Of a stretch of DNA of 21,012 bases, positions 14,899 to 20,781 are shown in pieces; the first letter of the stretch is position 1; each line of letters starts with the position of its first letter. Below the pieces are notes generated by a model, which was given only the letters and a program-made list of their open reading frames with translations, was not told the DNA's origin and searched no databases. Source of the DNA: a virus. Both the position numbers and the translations under genes were made by a program. Where the stretch lies: positions 1-21,012 of IMG/VR virus record IMGVR_UViG_3300003885_000054; one strand, written 5' to 3'.

Positions 14899-16425
14899 TC
14901 AGGCTGCCCTCAGATATCTATCCGCCCGGTGATAATCGCGTCCGGTGCGCGTGGCGCGGTATTTTATCTCGCCGCCGGAGTTTACCAGGCTGACGGCCAT
15001 CTCCAAGGCGTCCGGCCCATCGTCGTTCATCGTGCTACTGGGGAAATAAGTGAGCTGCTCCAAAAGTACATCCTGGTCGGATTGTCCGCGCCGGAAGCGG
15101 ATTATGCCCCGTTCCACCAGGGGGGAGAGCGCCGTGATACGCATCTCTTTGTTGGTGGTGTGCGTCACACCACGGAGCGGGAGATGTTGGCCGCGCTCCT
15201 GTGCCAGCCGATCGAAATCTCTGAAAAGCAGCTTCTGGAAGAGGTTGTCCTCCAGCCCCATCACGAAGGGATTGTATTCGTTGTAGCGGTTATAATGCAC
15301 CCGCAGGAACTGATCGATAGATGTTTTGCGGATGAAGGCATCCAGGATGTAGATGATCCCGTCGGCATCCTGGCCAACGGTGATAATGGCTTTAAAATCC
15401 GCCGTGTGGCCGGATTCAATGGAGGGGTCTGAGCCGCAGGTCACTCTAAGCTGCTTCCCTTTCAGTTCCTCCGGGTGGTAATAGCGATACCATTCTTCAC
15501 GGAACACCCCTTCATCGTCCTTGGGGTTCATCATGTATTCTTTTTCGAACGATACCGTCCCGATGGTGGACTTGATCAGATCGAGCGCTTCATGTGAAAA
15601 TCTTTCCGGCCAGGTGGGTACGTCATCATCCAGCGCCTTGTAAACATGCCCATGCCAGCCATCATAATCGGGATGATGCACCAGATGCGCCATCAGGCAT
15701 TTTCGCGTAGGCATGTTTCCTACAATCACCAGACAGCCTTTGGGTTCCAGGGCGGGATAGACTTCATCTTTGAGCCAGTCGAGCTGCTTAGTTACTATGT
15801 TTGGCGATCTGGCGGTCCGATTAGACTCTAAATCATCACCCAGAAAATAATCCGGACGCCATTGCCGGAATTTCAGGCCCCGCACTACCTGTCCCACACC
15901 GCGAGCCAAGACTTTCACATCGTTTTTGGTGACAAATTCCGTCTCGCCCCAGGAGCCGAAGGCTCCTTTGAACTCACCGTAATCCTGCTTAATCCTTTGG
16001 TTATGCTCCAGTTCCAGCTTGAGGAGGCTGGCTTTTTCGGCGGCTGTCTCTTCAGTCTCGGAGCCGATGATAAGGTAGTGAATGAGGCTGGAGGTTATGG
16101 CATGGAGCGGCATGGCCAGAGTGAAAAAGGTTGATTTGCCGGTGCCGCGGAAGCCGGAGATGACTTCCGGCGTAATGGCCGCCTGCGCCGGTTTCGGGCG
16201 TGACATTTCTACCCATTCCGGATGAAATTCCGCCCAGGGTGCATTGAAATGATGCGGAAGATACGTCTTGCACCACCACAGCGAATCCTTCAGCCCGCGG
16301 GCTTTGCGCTCGGCTTTGGCCGCATCACTGTCATCCGGGAAGGGTTTGGCCTCCGCCGACATCCTCTGGAGGATGGCCGCTACCCTTTTGTCATACTCGC
16401 TTATGCTTGTTTTTCTGATGGCCAC
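14899..16425 (-). CDS. Terminase large subunit, Mu gp28-like
   Basis: A 508-residue packaging motor. The ATPase part has a Walker A GFRGTGKST at residues 91-99 and a Walker B 'YFLGDDLE' at 193-200, with the coupling-like 'LVIVGNMPTRK' near 230. The nuclease part starts near residue 325 ('LRVTCGSDPSIESGHTADFK', Asp in the first metal-binding strand) and continues with 'IIYILDAFIRKTSIDQF' and 'FVMGLEDNLFQKLLFRDF'. The protein binds ATP and pushes DNA through the portal, then cuts it; in Mu-type phages packaging is by headful. Upstream are a small terminase-like gene and an 88-residue protein; downstream is the portal. Length matches Mu gp28. Confidence 0.93.
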   Translation of the reverse strand: MAIRKTSISEYDKRVAAILQRMSAEAKPFPDDSDAAKAERKARGLKDSLWWCKTYLPHHFNAPWAEFHPEWVEMSRPKPAQAAITPEVISGFRGTGKSTFFTLAMPLHAITSSLIHYLIIGSETEETAAEKASLLKLELEHNQRIKQDYGEFKGAFGSWGETEFVTKNDVKVLARGVGQVVRGLKFRQWRPDYFLGDDLESNRTARSPNIVTKQLDWLKDEVYPALEPKGCLVIVGNMPTRKCLMAHLVHHPDYDGWHGHVYKALDDDVPTWPERFSHEALDLIKSTIGTVSFEKEYMMNPKDDEGVFREEWYRYYHPEELKGKQLRVTCGSDPSIESGHTADFKAIITVGQDADGIIYILDAFIRKTSIDQFLRVHYNRYNEYNPFVMGLEDNLFQKLLFRDFDRLAQERGQHLPLRGVTHTTNKEMRITALSPLVERGIIRFRRGQSDQDVLLEQLTYFPSSTMNDDGPDALEMAVSLVNSGGEIKYRATRTGRDYHRADRYLRAA

Positions 16426-16426
16426 A

Positions 16427-16693
16427 CTACACCTCTGCCGGGGAACGCGGAATAATTACATCCGGATCATTTTTCTCGATCTCTTTTGCCAACACATGGT
16501 ATCTGCGGACATTTGTCTTTAATTCCCTGAATTCGGCTTCTGCAGCCTCTATCTCCAGGCTGTCTAGCCCGTCATACATGAACAGATTCTGGCTGATGGA
16601 TTTACAAGAATTATCTATACGAAGTACAAGCTGTTTTAGCTCTTTCAGTTTTTCCTGTGCTAAACCTTTTTTCATCAGGTCAAGTTTGCCCAT
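16427..16693 (-). CDS. Unknown coiled-coil protein between terminase subunits
   Basis: An 88-residue protein, starting MGKLDLMKKGLAQEKLKELK, with helical heptad-like stretches (LKELKQLVLRIDNSCKSI; 'LEIEAAEAEFRELKTNVRRY') and no transmembrane segment. I do not recognise the family. It overlaps the small terminase-like gene by 14 bases and ends one base before the large terminase ATG, so it is a member of the packaging operon. GAGGAG lies nine bases before its ATG. It could be a terminase accessory protein or a small head protein; coiled-coil content would fit an oligomeric partner. Confidence 0.65.
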   Translation of the reverse strand: MGKLDLMKKGLAQEKLKELKQLVLRIDNSCKSISQNLFMYDGLDSLEIEAAEAEFRELKTNVRRYHVLAKEIEKNDPDVIIPRSPAEV

Positions 16694-17135
16694 CGGCCTT
16701 ACTCCTCATGTGCTCGAAAAATGCCGGTAAATATGGCGATACGGCAACATAGGCGTCCATATTTTTTTTCTGTAGCCACCCGGTGAACTCGTCCATCACC
16801 AACAAGGTAGCCCCTAACGGGTCGCGCTTGGTGCGGATACGATCAATAGCTGCCGAAAGTTTCGATATCTGATCCACCAATTTCCCGGCATCGTCATTAG
16901 GATCCAGTTCTTCAAGCTGTTTGGATTTTTTATCCAGCGCTCTCTGTAGCCGCTCGATGGTGGAGATTTTCTGCTGCCGCAACTTGGCTCTTTCCTTCTC
17001 CCAATCGCCGTAATCCTTCCACTTGGAAAGCGTGGGCAGAGATACGCCCAGCTGCGCCTTGATCTTCTCGAACGTTTTGCCCGCCAGATACATCTGCCTG
17101 GCGGGCCCATAGTAGGTGTCGAATTTTCCGCTCAT
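16680..17135 (-). CDS. Small terminase-like protein with N-terminal HTH (DUF1804/Mu-type)
   Basis: A 151-residue protein with an N-terminal DNA-binding segment, 'ARQMYLAGKTFEKIKAQLG' and 'VSLPTLSKWKDYGDWEKER', a helix-turn-helix as in phage small terminases. The middle (50-110) is a coiled coil with Lys/Glu repeats for oligomerisation, followed by 'PLGATLLVMDEFTGWLQKK'. Small terminases recognise the phage DNA start and recruit the large subunit. Its position two genes before the large terminase supports this. It starts at an ATGA overlap with the XhlA-like gene, with AAGGAC upstream. Family name (DUF1804) is from memory and less sure than the role. Confidence 0.8.
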   Translation of the reverse strand: MSGKFDTYYGPARQMYLAGKTFEKIKAQLGVSLPTLSKWKDYGDWEKERAKLRQQKISTIERLQRALDKKSKQLEELDPNDDAGKLVDQISKLSAAIDRIRTKRDPLGATLLVMDEFTGWLQKKNMDAYVAVSPYLPAFFEHMRSKADGQT

Positions 17136-17410
17136 GTCCTTAAAATGAATCCTAATACGGCTATAATGACGATACAGACCAGGCCGCCCATCCAGGTCTG
17201 CTTGAATTTTCCGTTTATCTCAGCCACAACGATCTCCAGCTGATTTACCCGTTTGTTCAGGCTCTTTAGGGTTTCTGCGATGTTGACGTTGAGCCGTTTC
17301 TGTTCAGCCATATTCGCCTTCACTACTACTTCAAGGGTGCTAAATTTGTTCTCCAGGCGATAGAGACACTCCCGGGTTGAGACCGGCTTTCCTTCCTGTT
17401 CAGGAGACAT
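17132..17410 (-). CDS. XhlA-like coiled-coil protein with C-terminal membrane anchor
   Basis: A 92-residue protein: residues 10-70 are a heptad-patterned helix (CLYRLENKFSTLEVVVKAN, NIAETLKSLNKRVNQLEIVV), and 73-91 is a single hydrophobic segment (WMGGLVCIVIIAVLGFILR). This layout resembles haemolysin XhlA-type proteins that work with holin and endolysin in phage lysis cassettes. It is the last gene of the lysis group; its ATG overlaps the stop of the CxxCH protein and its TGA overlaps the next ATG, so translation is coupled through this junction. Alternatively it is a Mu gp25-like structural protein. Confidence 0.65.
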   Translation of the reverse strand: MSPEQEGKPVSTRECLYRLENKFSTLEVVVKANMAEQKRLNVNIAETLKSLNKRVNQLEIVVAEINGKFKQTWMGGLVCIVIIAVLGFILRT

Positions 17411-17784
17411 TAAATGCCCTCGGATACAGGGTTAACCGGCTTCTGCTCCGGAAAAGCCTCATCTGTGCCATTATAATGACAAGTAAGACATGTCTGAGCA
17501 ATATTCCAAATCCTGTGTTCAGGAACCGCCCGGAAGTCAGCGAAGTCTGAACGCCTGAAAAAGGTTATTGGATTAAGGTCGCTTAGCGTCACTTCGCTAG
17601 GGCTAATCGCCGGATCATCCGATAATCCAACATGGCATTCTATGCACCGCTTTCGCACAGCTTCTATGTGTTCCGGTTCTCCGATGAATGTCCTGACGTC
17701 TGAGGTTTCGCCTATAGTTCCTACAAGCCCGCCACCGCCAAAGATCACAGCTACTGCAATCGCAATCCATTCCAATGGTTCCAT
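17410..17784 (-). CDS. Predicted membrane-anchored dihaem c-type cytochrome-like protein
   Basis: A 124-residue protein with an N-terminal hydrophobic segment at about 5-24 (LEWIAIAVAVIFGGGGLVG), which should act as an uncleaved anchor or signal. Two haem-binding motifs follow: CIECH (Cys47-Cys50-His51) and CLTCH (Cys99-Cys102-His103), 52 residues apart; His39 and His90 could be distal ligands. This would put two covalently bound haems in the periplasm if the host has cytochrome c maturation machinery. The two motifs are read directly from codons, with no frameshift. It starts after AAAGGAAAT, three bases beyond the holin-like stop, and overlaps the next gene by one base. Zinc binding is an alternative reading of CxxCH pairs. 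Confidence 0.75.
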   Translation of the reverse strand: MEPLEWIAIAVAVIFGGGGLVGTIGETSDVRTFIGEPEHIEAVRKRCIECHVGLSDDPAISPSEVTLSDLNPITFFRRSDFADFRAVPEHRIWNIAQTCLTCHYNGTDEAFPEQKPVNPVSEGI

Positions 17785-17787
17785 CTT

Positions 17788-17976
17788 CTATTTCCTTTCT
17801 TGTTCAGGGCGTTTTTCCCTAGAATTAAAATAAAAAGCCATTATAGATCCGGCGATACCAATAAATGTTTCCGCCTGAATTAGCTTTCCGAAAAAGCCCG
17901 CCACAATCGCCAGGCCAAAAACCCAAGCTAAGCCTGGGCGAACCGATTTGCGTAGAAAATCAATTATATTTTCCAT
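17788..17976 (-). CDS. Holin-like small membrane protein
   Basis: A 62-residue protein with an N-terminal amphipathic/basic stretch (MENIIDFLRKSVRPG), two hydrophobic segments (LAWVFGLAIVAGFFGKL, about 16-32, and FIGIAGSIMAFYFN, about 38-51) and a charged C-terminus (SREKRPEQERK). Small size, two membrane spans, basic tail and position directly after the endolysin gene fit a phage holin, which permeabilises the inner membrane at the end of infection. It starts after GAGGGATG and is followed three bases on by the CxxCH gene. Family membership within holins cannot be told from sequence alone. Confidence 0.72.
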   Translation of the reverse strand: MENIIDFLRKSVRPGLAWVFGLAIVAGFFGKLIQAETFIGIAGSIMAFYFNSREKRPEQERK

Positions 17977-17986
17977 ATTTCATCCC

Positions 17987-18385
17987 TCATGATAAAACCT
18001 GTAAATGCAGGTGCATTCCGTTTCCGGCGCTATGGATGATGGCCGTGTGCATCTCCGGCCGCTCCGGATCATACGGCCAGGCACTGGCTATGTATCGCAG
18101 CAGCTCCGCTGTTTGTGCGGCCATGAAATCCCTGCTCCTGATATCACAGCCCCGCCCGAATTCATGTACCGACCTCCAGGGTTTCTTCCAGTATTCAGGG
18201 TTGGAGCCATAAATTGCATCCTGCTCCTCTTGTGTGCGCAACAGGTCGGTGATTAGGATGGGCTTGCCATACTTTCTGCCGACATAGAAAGCCACATCCA
18301 GGACTAAGCCCCGCAGGTGCGGCGATACCAAGGGAAACTCTTCCGACTGGCGGTTGGTTTTGAAATGAATCTCAAGCTCATCCAT
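17987..18385 (-). CDS. Endolysin, M15 peptidase (D-Ala-D-Ala carboxypeptidase-type)
   Basis: A 132-residue protein with the zinc ligands of the VanY/M15 family: His74 and Asp81 in SVHEFGRGCDIRS (H-x6-D) and His127 in the 'GNGMHLHLQV' end (HxH at 125/127), preceded by the conserved 'ILITDLLRTQEEQDAIYG' region. M15 endolysins cut peptide cross-links in peptidoglycan. There is no signal peptide, so it needs the holin next door. I chose the ATG at 18385; a TTG two codons upstream is possible and neither has a strong ribosome site. Upstream is a 175-base non-coding gap, so this may be the first gene of the late transcript. Confidence 0.85.
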   Translation of the reverse strand: MDELEIHFKTNRQSEEFPLVSPHLRGLVLDVAFYVGRKYGKPILITDLLRTQEEQDAIYGSNPEYWKKPWRSVHEFGRGCDIRSRDFMAAQTAELLRYIASAWPYDPERPEMHTAIIHSAGNGMHLHLQVLS

Positions 18386-18391
18386 GAACAA

Positions 18392-18566
18392 CTTAGTGGT
18401 TCCAGGTTTTACCTGGTTTTTTATAGGGGAGGGAGAACAGAAGCGCTAAGAGGGGCGCTGATATGGCTCCCCCTCCCCCGGGCTAAGGAGGTCTACTGTA
18501 AGCTTACCTTATTGGAAAAATTCTGGTGCGGTTAAATCGGCTAAATCTTTACGGCGGGGTATTTTT
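18392..18566. other. Structured non-coding gap between early and late blocks
   Basis: A 175-base stretch with no convincing open frame. On the plus strand GGGGAGGGAG (18426-18435) can pair with CTCCCCCTCCCC (18467-18478) leaving a two-base bulge, and the loop holds AGCGCT (18442-18447) and GCGCT (18455-18459), which can pair with each other. Right of this, GTAAGCTTAC (18498-18507) is a perfect 10-base palindrome, a candidate operator. The third junction hairpin lies at the left end. A late promoter or an attenuator is likely here because it separates the HTH gene from the endolysin, but I could not place -35/-10 boxes. Confidence 0.55.
18395..18418. repeat. Junction hairpin repeat, copy 3, with terminator-like T-run
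   Basis: The plus strand reads AGTGGTTCCAGGTTTTACCT then GGTT. The stem CCAGGT/ACCTGG (18402-18407, 18411-18416) with three-base loop is followed at 18417 by TTTTTT, so this copy also looks like an intrinsic terminator for plus-strand transcription; on the minus strand it lies in the leader of the endolysin gene. Confidence 0.75.
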
Positions 18567-18755
18567 TTATTTTCCTGGTGTTTCTCTGAAGAGATCTACG
18601 GAGGATTTGTAGATACGAATGGTGCGGCGATTGCGGTTTTGTTTCTCCATCCCTTGCAAAATCCCCTCATCGAACCAGCGCCTAACAGTATCGTCACTTA
18701 CGGCCAGTATCCTGGCTACGGTGGTGGTGCGCATAAGAATGTCTTTTTCTTCCAT
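18567..18755 (-). CDS. Small helix-turn-helix DNA-binding protein
   Basis: A 62-residue protein: MEEKDILMRTTTVARILAVS then DDTVRRWFDEGILQGMEKQ, basic linker, and 'TIRIYKSSVDLF'. Residues about 9-36 form a MerR/excisionase-type (HTH_17-like) helix-turn-helix, and 45-57 is the beta/turn seen in these small proteins. It may be an excisionase-like or transcription regulator, possibly for the late switch, since it is the last gene before the structured gap. I chose the ATG at 18755; reading from the upstream GTG (18776) would take in repeat-derived bases. The ribosome site (GGGAA) is modest. Specific target unknown. Confidence 0.72.
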   Translation of the reverse strand: MEEKDILMRTTTVARILAVSDDTVRRWFDEGILQGMEKQNRNRRTIRIYKSSVDLFRETPGK

Positions 18756-18773
18756 TTTTAAATTCCCAATTTT

Positions 18774-18846
18774 CACCGCAGAGAGCGCAAAGGTACGCGG
18801 AGAATTTTTATTCCTCTCTGTGTCCCTCTGCGTTCTCAGCGGTTAA
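18774..18846. repeat. Interspersed palindromic repeat, CGCAGAG type, copy 2
   Basis: Left arm CACCGCAGAGAGCGCAAAGG, right arm CCTCTCTGTGTCCCTCTGCG...CAGCGGTTAA, about 73 bases in all. It lies over the 3' end of the replication-like gene and just upstream of the HTH gene. The last dozen residues of the former protein (LTAENAEGHREE) are translated from the repeat, so it was inserted into, or has replaced, the original gene end. Confidence 0.85.
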
Positions 18847-19416
18847 TTTATTCGAAAATTTCTCCCCATACTGGGCAAAGGCTGTCTCCCTTAGCACTTC
18901 AGGCGTCCAGGTGCGGGCTACCGGGTATTTCCGTCTAATTTCGGCTTCGATCCGCCGTAATTCCCGCTCCTTTTCTGCCTCCGTGATACCAGCCAGCAGC
19001 TGCTCTAATTGATGCTCCATAGCGTCTTTGGGATTATCTATCGGTTCCGTTTCAGGGTTCCTAAGCTTTGGGTTATCCGTCTTTTGCGGCGGGGCGCTTG
19101 GGATATTCAGCCTGCCATATTTTTGTTTGAATCCCTTGTTCCGACGCTTGATAACTTCAGGCGTTAGTTCCAAAAGCTCCTGAACACGTTGGCGGCTCCG
19201 CAAGATTTGTTTGTCCAGGTCAACATACTCAAAATAAAGGTTAAATTTCAGTTTTGACAGTTGATAGATAGCCGTCTTTAGTTCCTCAACCGTAAACTCC
19301 TTGAGCCTTGTTTCGATTTTTGCATGCCTGGCAGGTACAAGCTTGTATTGCGTCGGGCTTTTGCCGAACGTTTCGCAGTAATATTTATAAACTTCAACAA
19401 CATGGCTTGGACTCAT
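18808..19416 (-). CDS. Phage replication-type protein with conserved helical domain
   Basis: A 202-residue protein starting at MSPSHVVEVYKYYCETFGK. Residues 1-80 fit the domain seen in phage replication proteins ('Y...FG....KL.PAR..KI..RL.E.T.EELK.AI', then DLDKQILRSRQRVQELL). The rest is charged and low-complexity with a 'ELRRIEAEIRRKYPVA' helix. The start at 19416 has AAGGAG six bases upstream and overlaps the previous gene by ATGA. It may help DNA replication or load a helicase, but this is inference. The final LTAENAEGHREE is translated from an interspersed repeat and is not likely to be original. Low conservation at the C-terminus means function cannot be fixed. Confidence 0.6.
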   Translation of the reverse strand: MSPSHVVEVYKYYCETFGKSPTQYKLVPARHAKIETRLKEFTVEELKTAIYQLSKLKFNLYFEYVDLDKQILRSRQRVQELLELTPEVIKRRNKGFKQKYGRLNIPSAPPQKTDNPKLRNPETEPIDNPKDAMEHQLEQLLAGITEAEKERELRRIEAEIRRKYPVARTWTPEVLRETAFAQYGEKFSNKLTAENAEGHREE

Positions 19417-19598
19417 CGTAATCTCCTTAAACACAAAAGGCAGGTTGTATTGTTCGGGTTGGCCCAAGTAACCACGTTGCGTTTTTTCTGCAACCCGCGA
19501 CCGCACACCGAGAATATTTTTTCCTCGAACATTCCATACTCCCTTAATAGGTGAGTTTTGCCCTTTCTCACTAAAATTAAAGCCGTTCTTGTCACCAT
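19413..19598 (-). CDS. Small H-C-C-C putative zinc protein
   Basis: A 61-residue protein with His16 (GKTHLLREYG), Cys32 (SVCGRGLQKK), Cys53 and Cys56 (NTTCLLCLRRL). This THxx...CG...W.....TCxxCL arrangement is seen in many small phage proteins with a zinc-binding fold, but I do not know a function. The gene has a strong AGGAGG site four bases before its ATG, and that site lies inside the last codons of the PQ-loop gene. Its TGA overlaps the ATG of the replication-like gene (ATGA), so the two are coupled. It is a real gene by these signals rather than a shadow of its neighbour. Confidence 0.65.
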   Translation of the reverse strand: MVTRTALILVRKGKTHLLREYGMFEEKIFSVCGRGLQKKRNVVTWANPNNTTCLLCLRRLR

Positions 19599-19600
19599 GT

Positions 19601-19846
19601 TTACCTCCTAAGCCATATCAAAATTAACAACAGACTGGTATTCGCCAGCCCGATCCAGTTCGACACAATATAGACCAGATTAAAGATATGATATGAATAT
19701 ATCTGGAGGCAGATCAGGCCGAGCCACACCAGGAATACGAACACCGGCGACAGCGCCGCTGTCCGCCTGGTGGATAGCACCCGGTAGATCTGCGGCCAAT
19801 ATGAACACTGAACTAGAATGATGCCGATGTAGCCTAATGTCTTCAT
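19601..19846 (-). CDS. PQ-loop / SemiSWEET-like membrane protein
   Basis: An 81-residue protein with three hydrophobic segments (about 3-23, 32-50, 56-78). The motif 'YWPQIYRVLSTRRTAALSP' carries the Pro18-Gln19 of PQ-loop proteins, followed by the 'LS' turn, and 'IVSNWIGLANTSLLLI' fits the third helix with its Asn. This layout is that of SemiSWEET/MtN3-type proteins, which dimerise to transport sugars or other small solutes. I chose the second ATG (19846) since GAGG is seven bases upstream; the first ATG is too close to it. A host-membrane function is likely, but the substrate cannot be told. Confidence 0.72.
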   Translation of the reverse strand: MKTLGYIGIILVQCSYWPQIYRVLSTRRTAALSPVFVFLVWLGLICLQIYSYHIFNLVYIVSNWIGLANTSLLLILIWLRR

Positions 19847-19855
19847 GTTCATTCC

Positions 19856-20059
19856 TCACTGAAGGTCGGCAGATACATGGTGAATGTTCACACCGGCAGC
19901 TTTAGCCAGCTGGAGTTCTTCTACTATCCGCACGCCTTGGTCGCACCTTTGGCAGCCATCGGCATTGAATGCCTGATATGCCATGCATTGCCGCTTGGCC
20001 ATCCGGCCGAAATAGCGTCCACAGATGAAAAATGGATCATAATTTATCTGCTTTTTCAT
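19856..20059 (-). CDS. Small four-cysteine putative zinc protein
   Basis: A 67-residue protein, MKKQINYDPFFICGRYFGRM then AKRQCMAYQAFNADGCQRCD, with Cys13, Cys25, Cys36 and Cys39 spaced as in a zinc ribbon-like fold, followed by a helical end. It overlaps the GemA-like gene by 23 bases and is followed by the PQ-loop gene nine bases on. GGGGAA precedes the ATG. In Mu the translational regulator Com is a small zinc protein, but Com is not recognisably similar. Function unknown; nucleic-acid binding or a regulatory role is possible. Confidence 0.62.
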   Translation of the reverse strand: MKKQINYDPFFICGRYFGRMAKRQCMAYQAFNADGCQRCDQGVRIVEELQLAKAAGVNIHHVSADLQ

Positions 20060-20516
20060 GACGTTCCCCGCGGCCTCCGGCCAGAATAGCCTTTAGGGTT
20101 TCTATTAAGCGGCTGGCCTCCTTTTTTGTCAGCAAGTGGATTTTTTTGGGTTTCCCTCGGGTAATTCGCTTGGCAATAAATCCGCTCAATCTATCAGGGT
20201 TGGTATGCCACCCCAAACATTCCTCCAACTCCTGGATCTTCAGCTTTTGGTTGGTAGTAGTCAGCCAGATGACGTTGCTATCTTCCGGCCGGGGTTTTGT
20301 CCGTTTCCGGCGCGGATATTTAGGTTTGTAGCCGAGTTGTTTTAGGTGTCCATACAGCTTTTCTGCCTGGGCATAGGAAAGTTCCGTACAGCTTTTTGCC
20401 TTGAATTGCATCCACAGAACGTCACGGTATCGCTCATCTCCTTGTTTTGTTATTAGCCCCAATGCTTGAGCGGCAATATGTATTTTAGCTTTCTGAGTGT
20501 TATCACAAAATCTCAT
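20037..20516 (-). CDS. GemA / Mu gp16-family regulatory protein
   Basis: A 159-residue basic protein with the landmarks of the GemA/gp16 family (DUF1018): 'KAKIHIAAQALGLITKQGDE', 'YRDVLWMQFKAKSCTELSYA', 'LYGHLKQLGYKPK', and a second helical part with 'WHTNPDRLSGFIAKRI' and 'LLTKKEASRLIETLKAIL'. In Mu, GemA modulates host gene expression and DNA topology early in infection. The start at 20516 has AAGGAGG five bases upstream. The repeat at 20538-20625 is just upstream. The gene marks the window's right part as the early region of a Mu-like phage. Confidence 0.85.
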   Translation of the reverse strand: MRFCDNTQKAKIHIAAQALGLITKQGDERYRDVLWMQFKAKSCTELSYAQAEKLYGHLKQLGYKPKYPRRKRTKPRPEDSNVIWLTTTNQKLKIQELEECLGWHTNPDRLSGFIAKRITRGKPKKIHLLTKKEASRLIETLKAILAGGRGERHEKADKL

Positions 20517-20537
20517 CTTTGCCTCCTTATTCTTCTT

Positions 20538-20625
20538 TTAACCACTGAGTGCACAGAGGTGCACAGAGAAAACATTGAAACATTTCTACTTTTTTCTCTG
20601 TGGTCTCCGTGTTCTCTGTGGTTTA
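20538..20625. repeat. Interspersed palindromic repeat, ACAGAG type, copy 3
   Basis: Left arm TTAACCACTGAGTGCACAGA (20538-20557) continuing GGTGCACAGAG, right arm CTCTGTGGTCTCCGTGTTCT then CTGTGGTTTA (20595 on). This copy follows the CACAGAG variant of the same pattern. It fills the gap between the two tiny cysteine-containing genes and the GemA-like gene. Translation across it in one frame gives a spurious His/Arg-rich peptide, so it should not be annotated as coding. Confidence 0.85.
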
Positions 20626-20628
20626 TTC

Positions 20629-20781
20629 CTATCTTCTTCCATTTCCCCATCGCCAAAGCCTTACCAGGAACGGGCAATTTGGATTCCTGGGGATGCAATA
20701 GCTCCACAGCTTACCTCTTGATATCTTTATCAGTTTGCCGTTAGGATTTTTCCGGCAGTAATACGCCAGCGCCCTTTTCAT
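20629..20781 (-). CDS. Tiny basic protein (50 residues), function unknown
   Basis: Reads MKRALAYYCRKNPNGKLIKI, then SRGKLWSYCIPRNPNCPFLV and a basic, Trp/Gly/Arg end. The start overlaps the previous gene's stop (ATGA), strong support for reality. GGGAG lies about ten bases upstream. Cys9, Cys29 and Cys36 might bind metal. Its TAG stop is at the edge of repeat copy 3, so its C-terminus (RLWRWGNGRR) may have been changed by the repeat. No family recognised. Confidence 0.55.
   Translation of the reverse strand: MKRALAYYCRKNPNGKLIKISRGKLWSYCIPRNPNCPFLVRLWRWGNGRR

Noticed and set aside
17410-17784. Host gene at a prophage border as explanation for the CxxCH protein
   Set aside because: It is enclosed on both sides by phage genes with overlapping starts and stops, so no border lies here.
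18619-18846. Plus-strand frame over the HTH gene and repeat copy 2
   Set aside because: Its C-terminal half is the translated repeat and the rest is antisense to the HTH protein.
20513-20707. Minus-strand open frame giving a His/Arg-rich 64-residue peptide
   Set aside because: It is translated through repeat copy 3; 'NHREHGDHREK' and 'LCTSVHSVV' are what this palindrome yields when translated. The true genes on either side use other frames.
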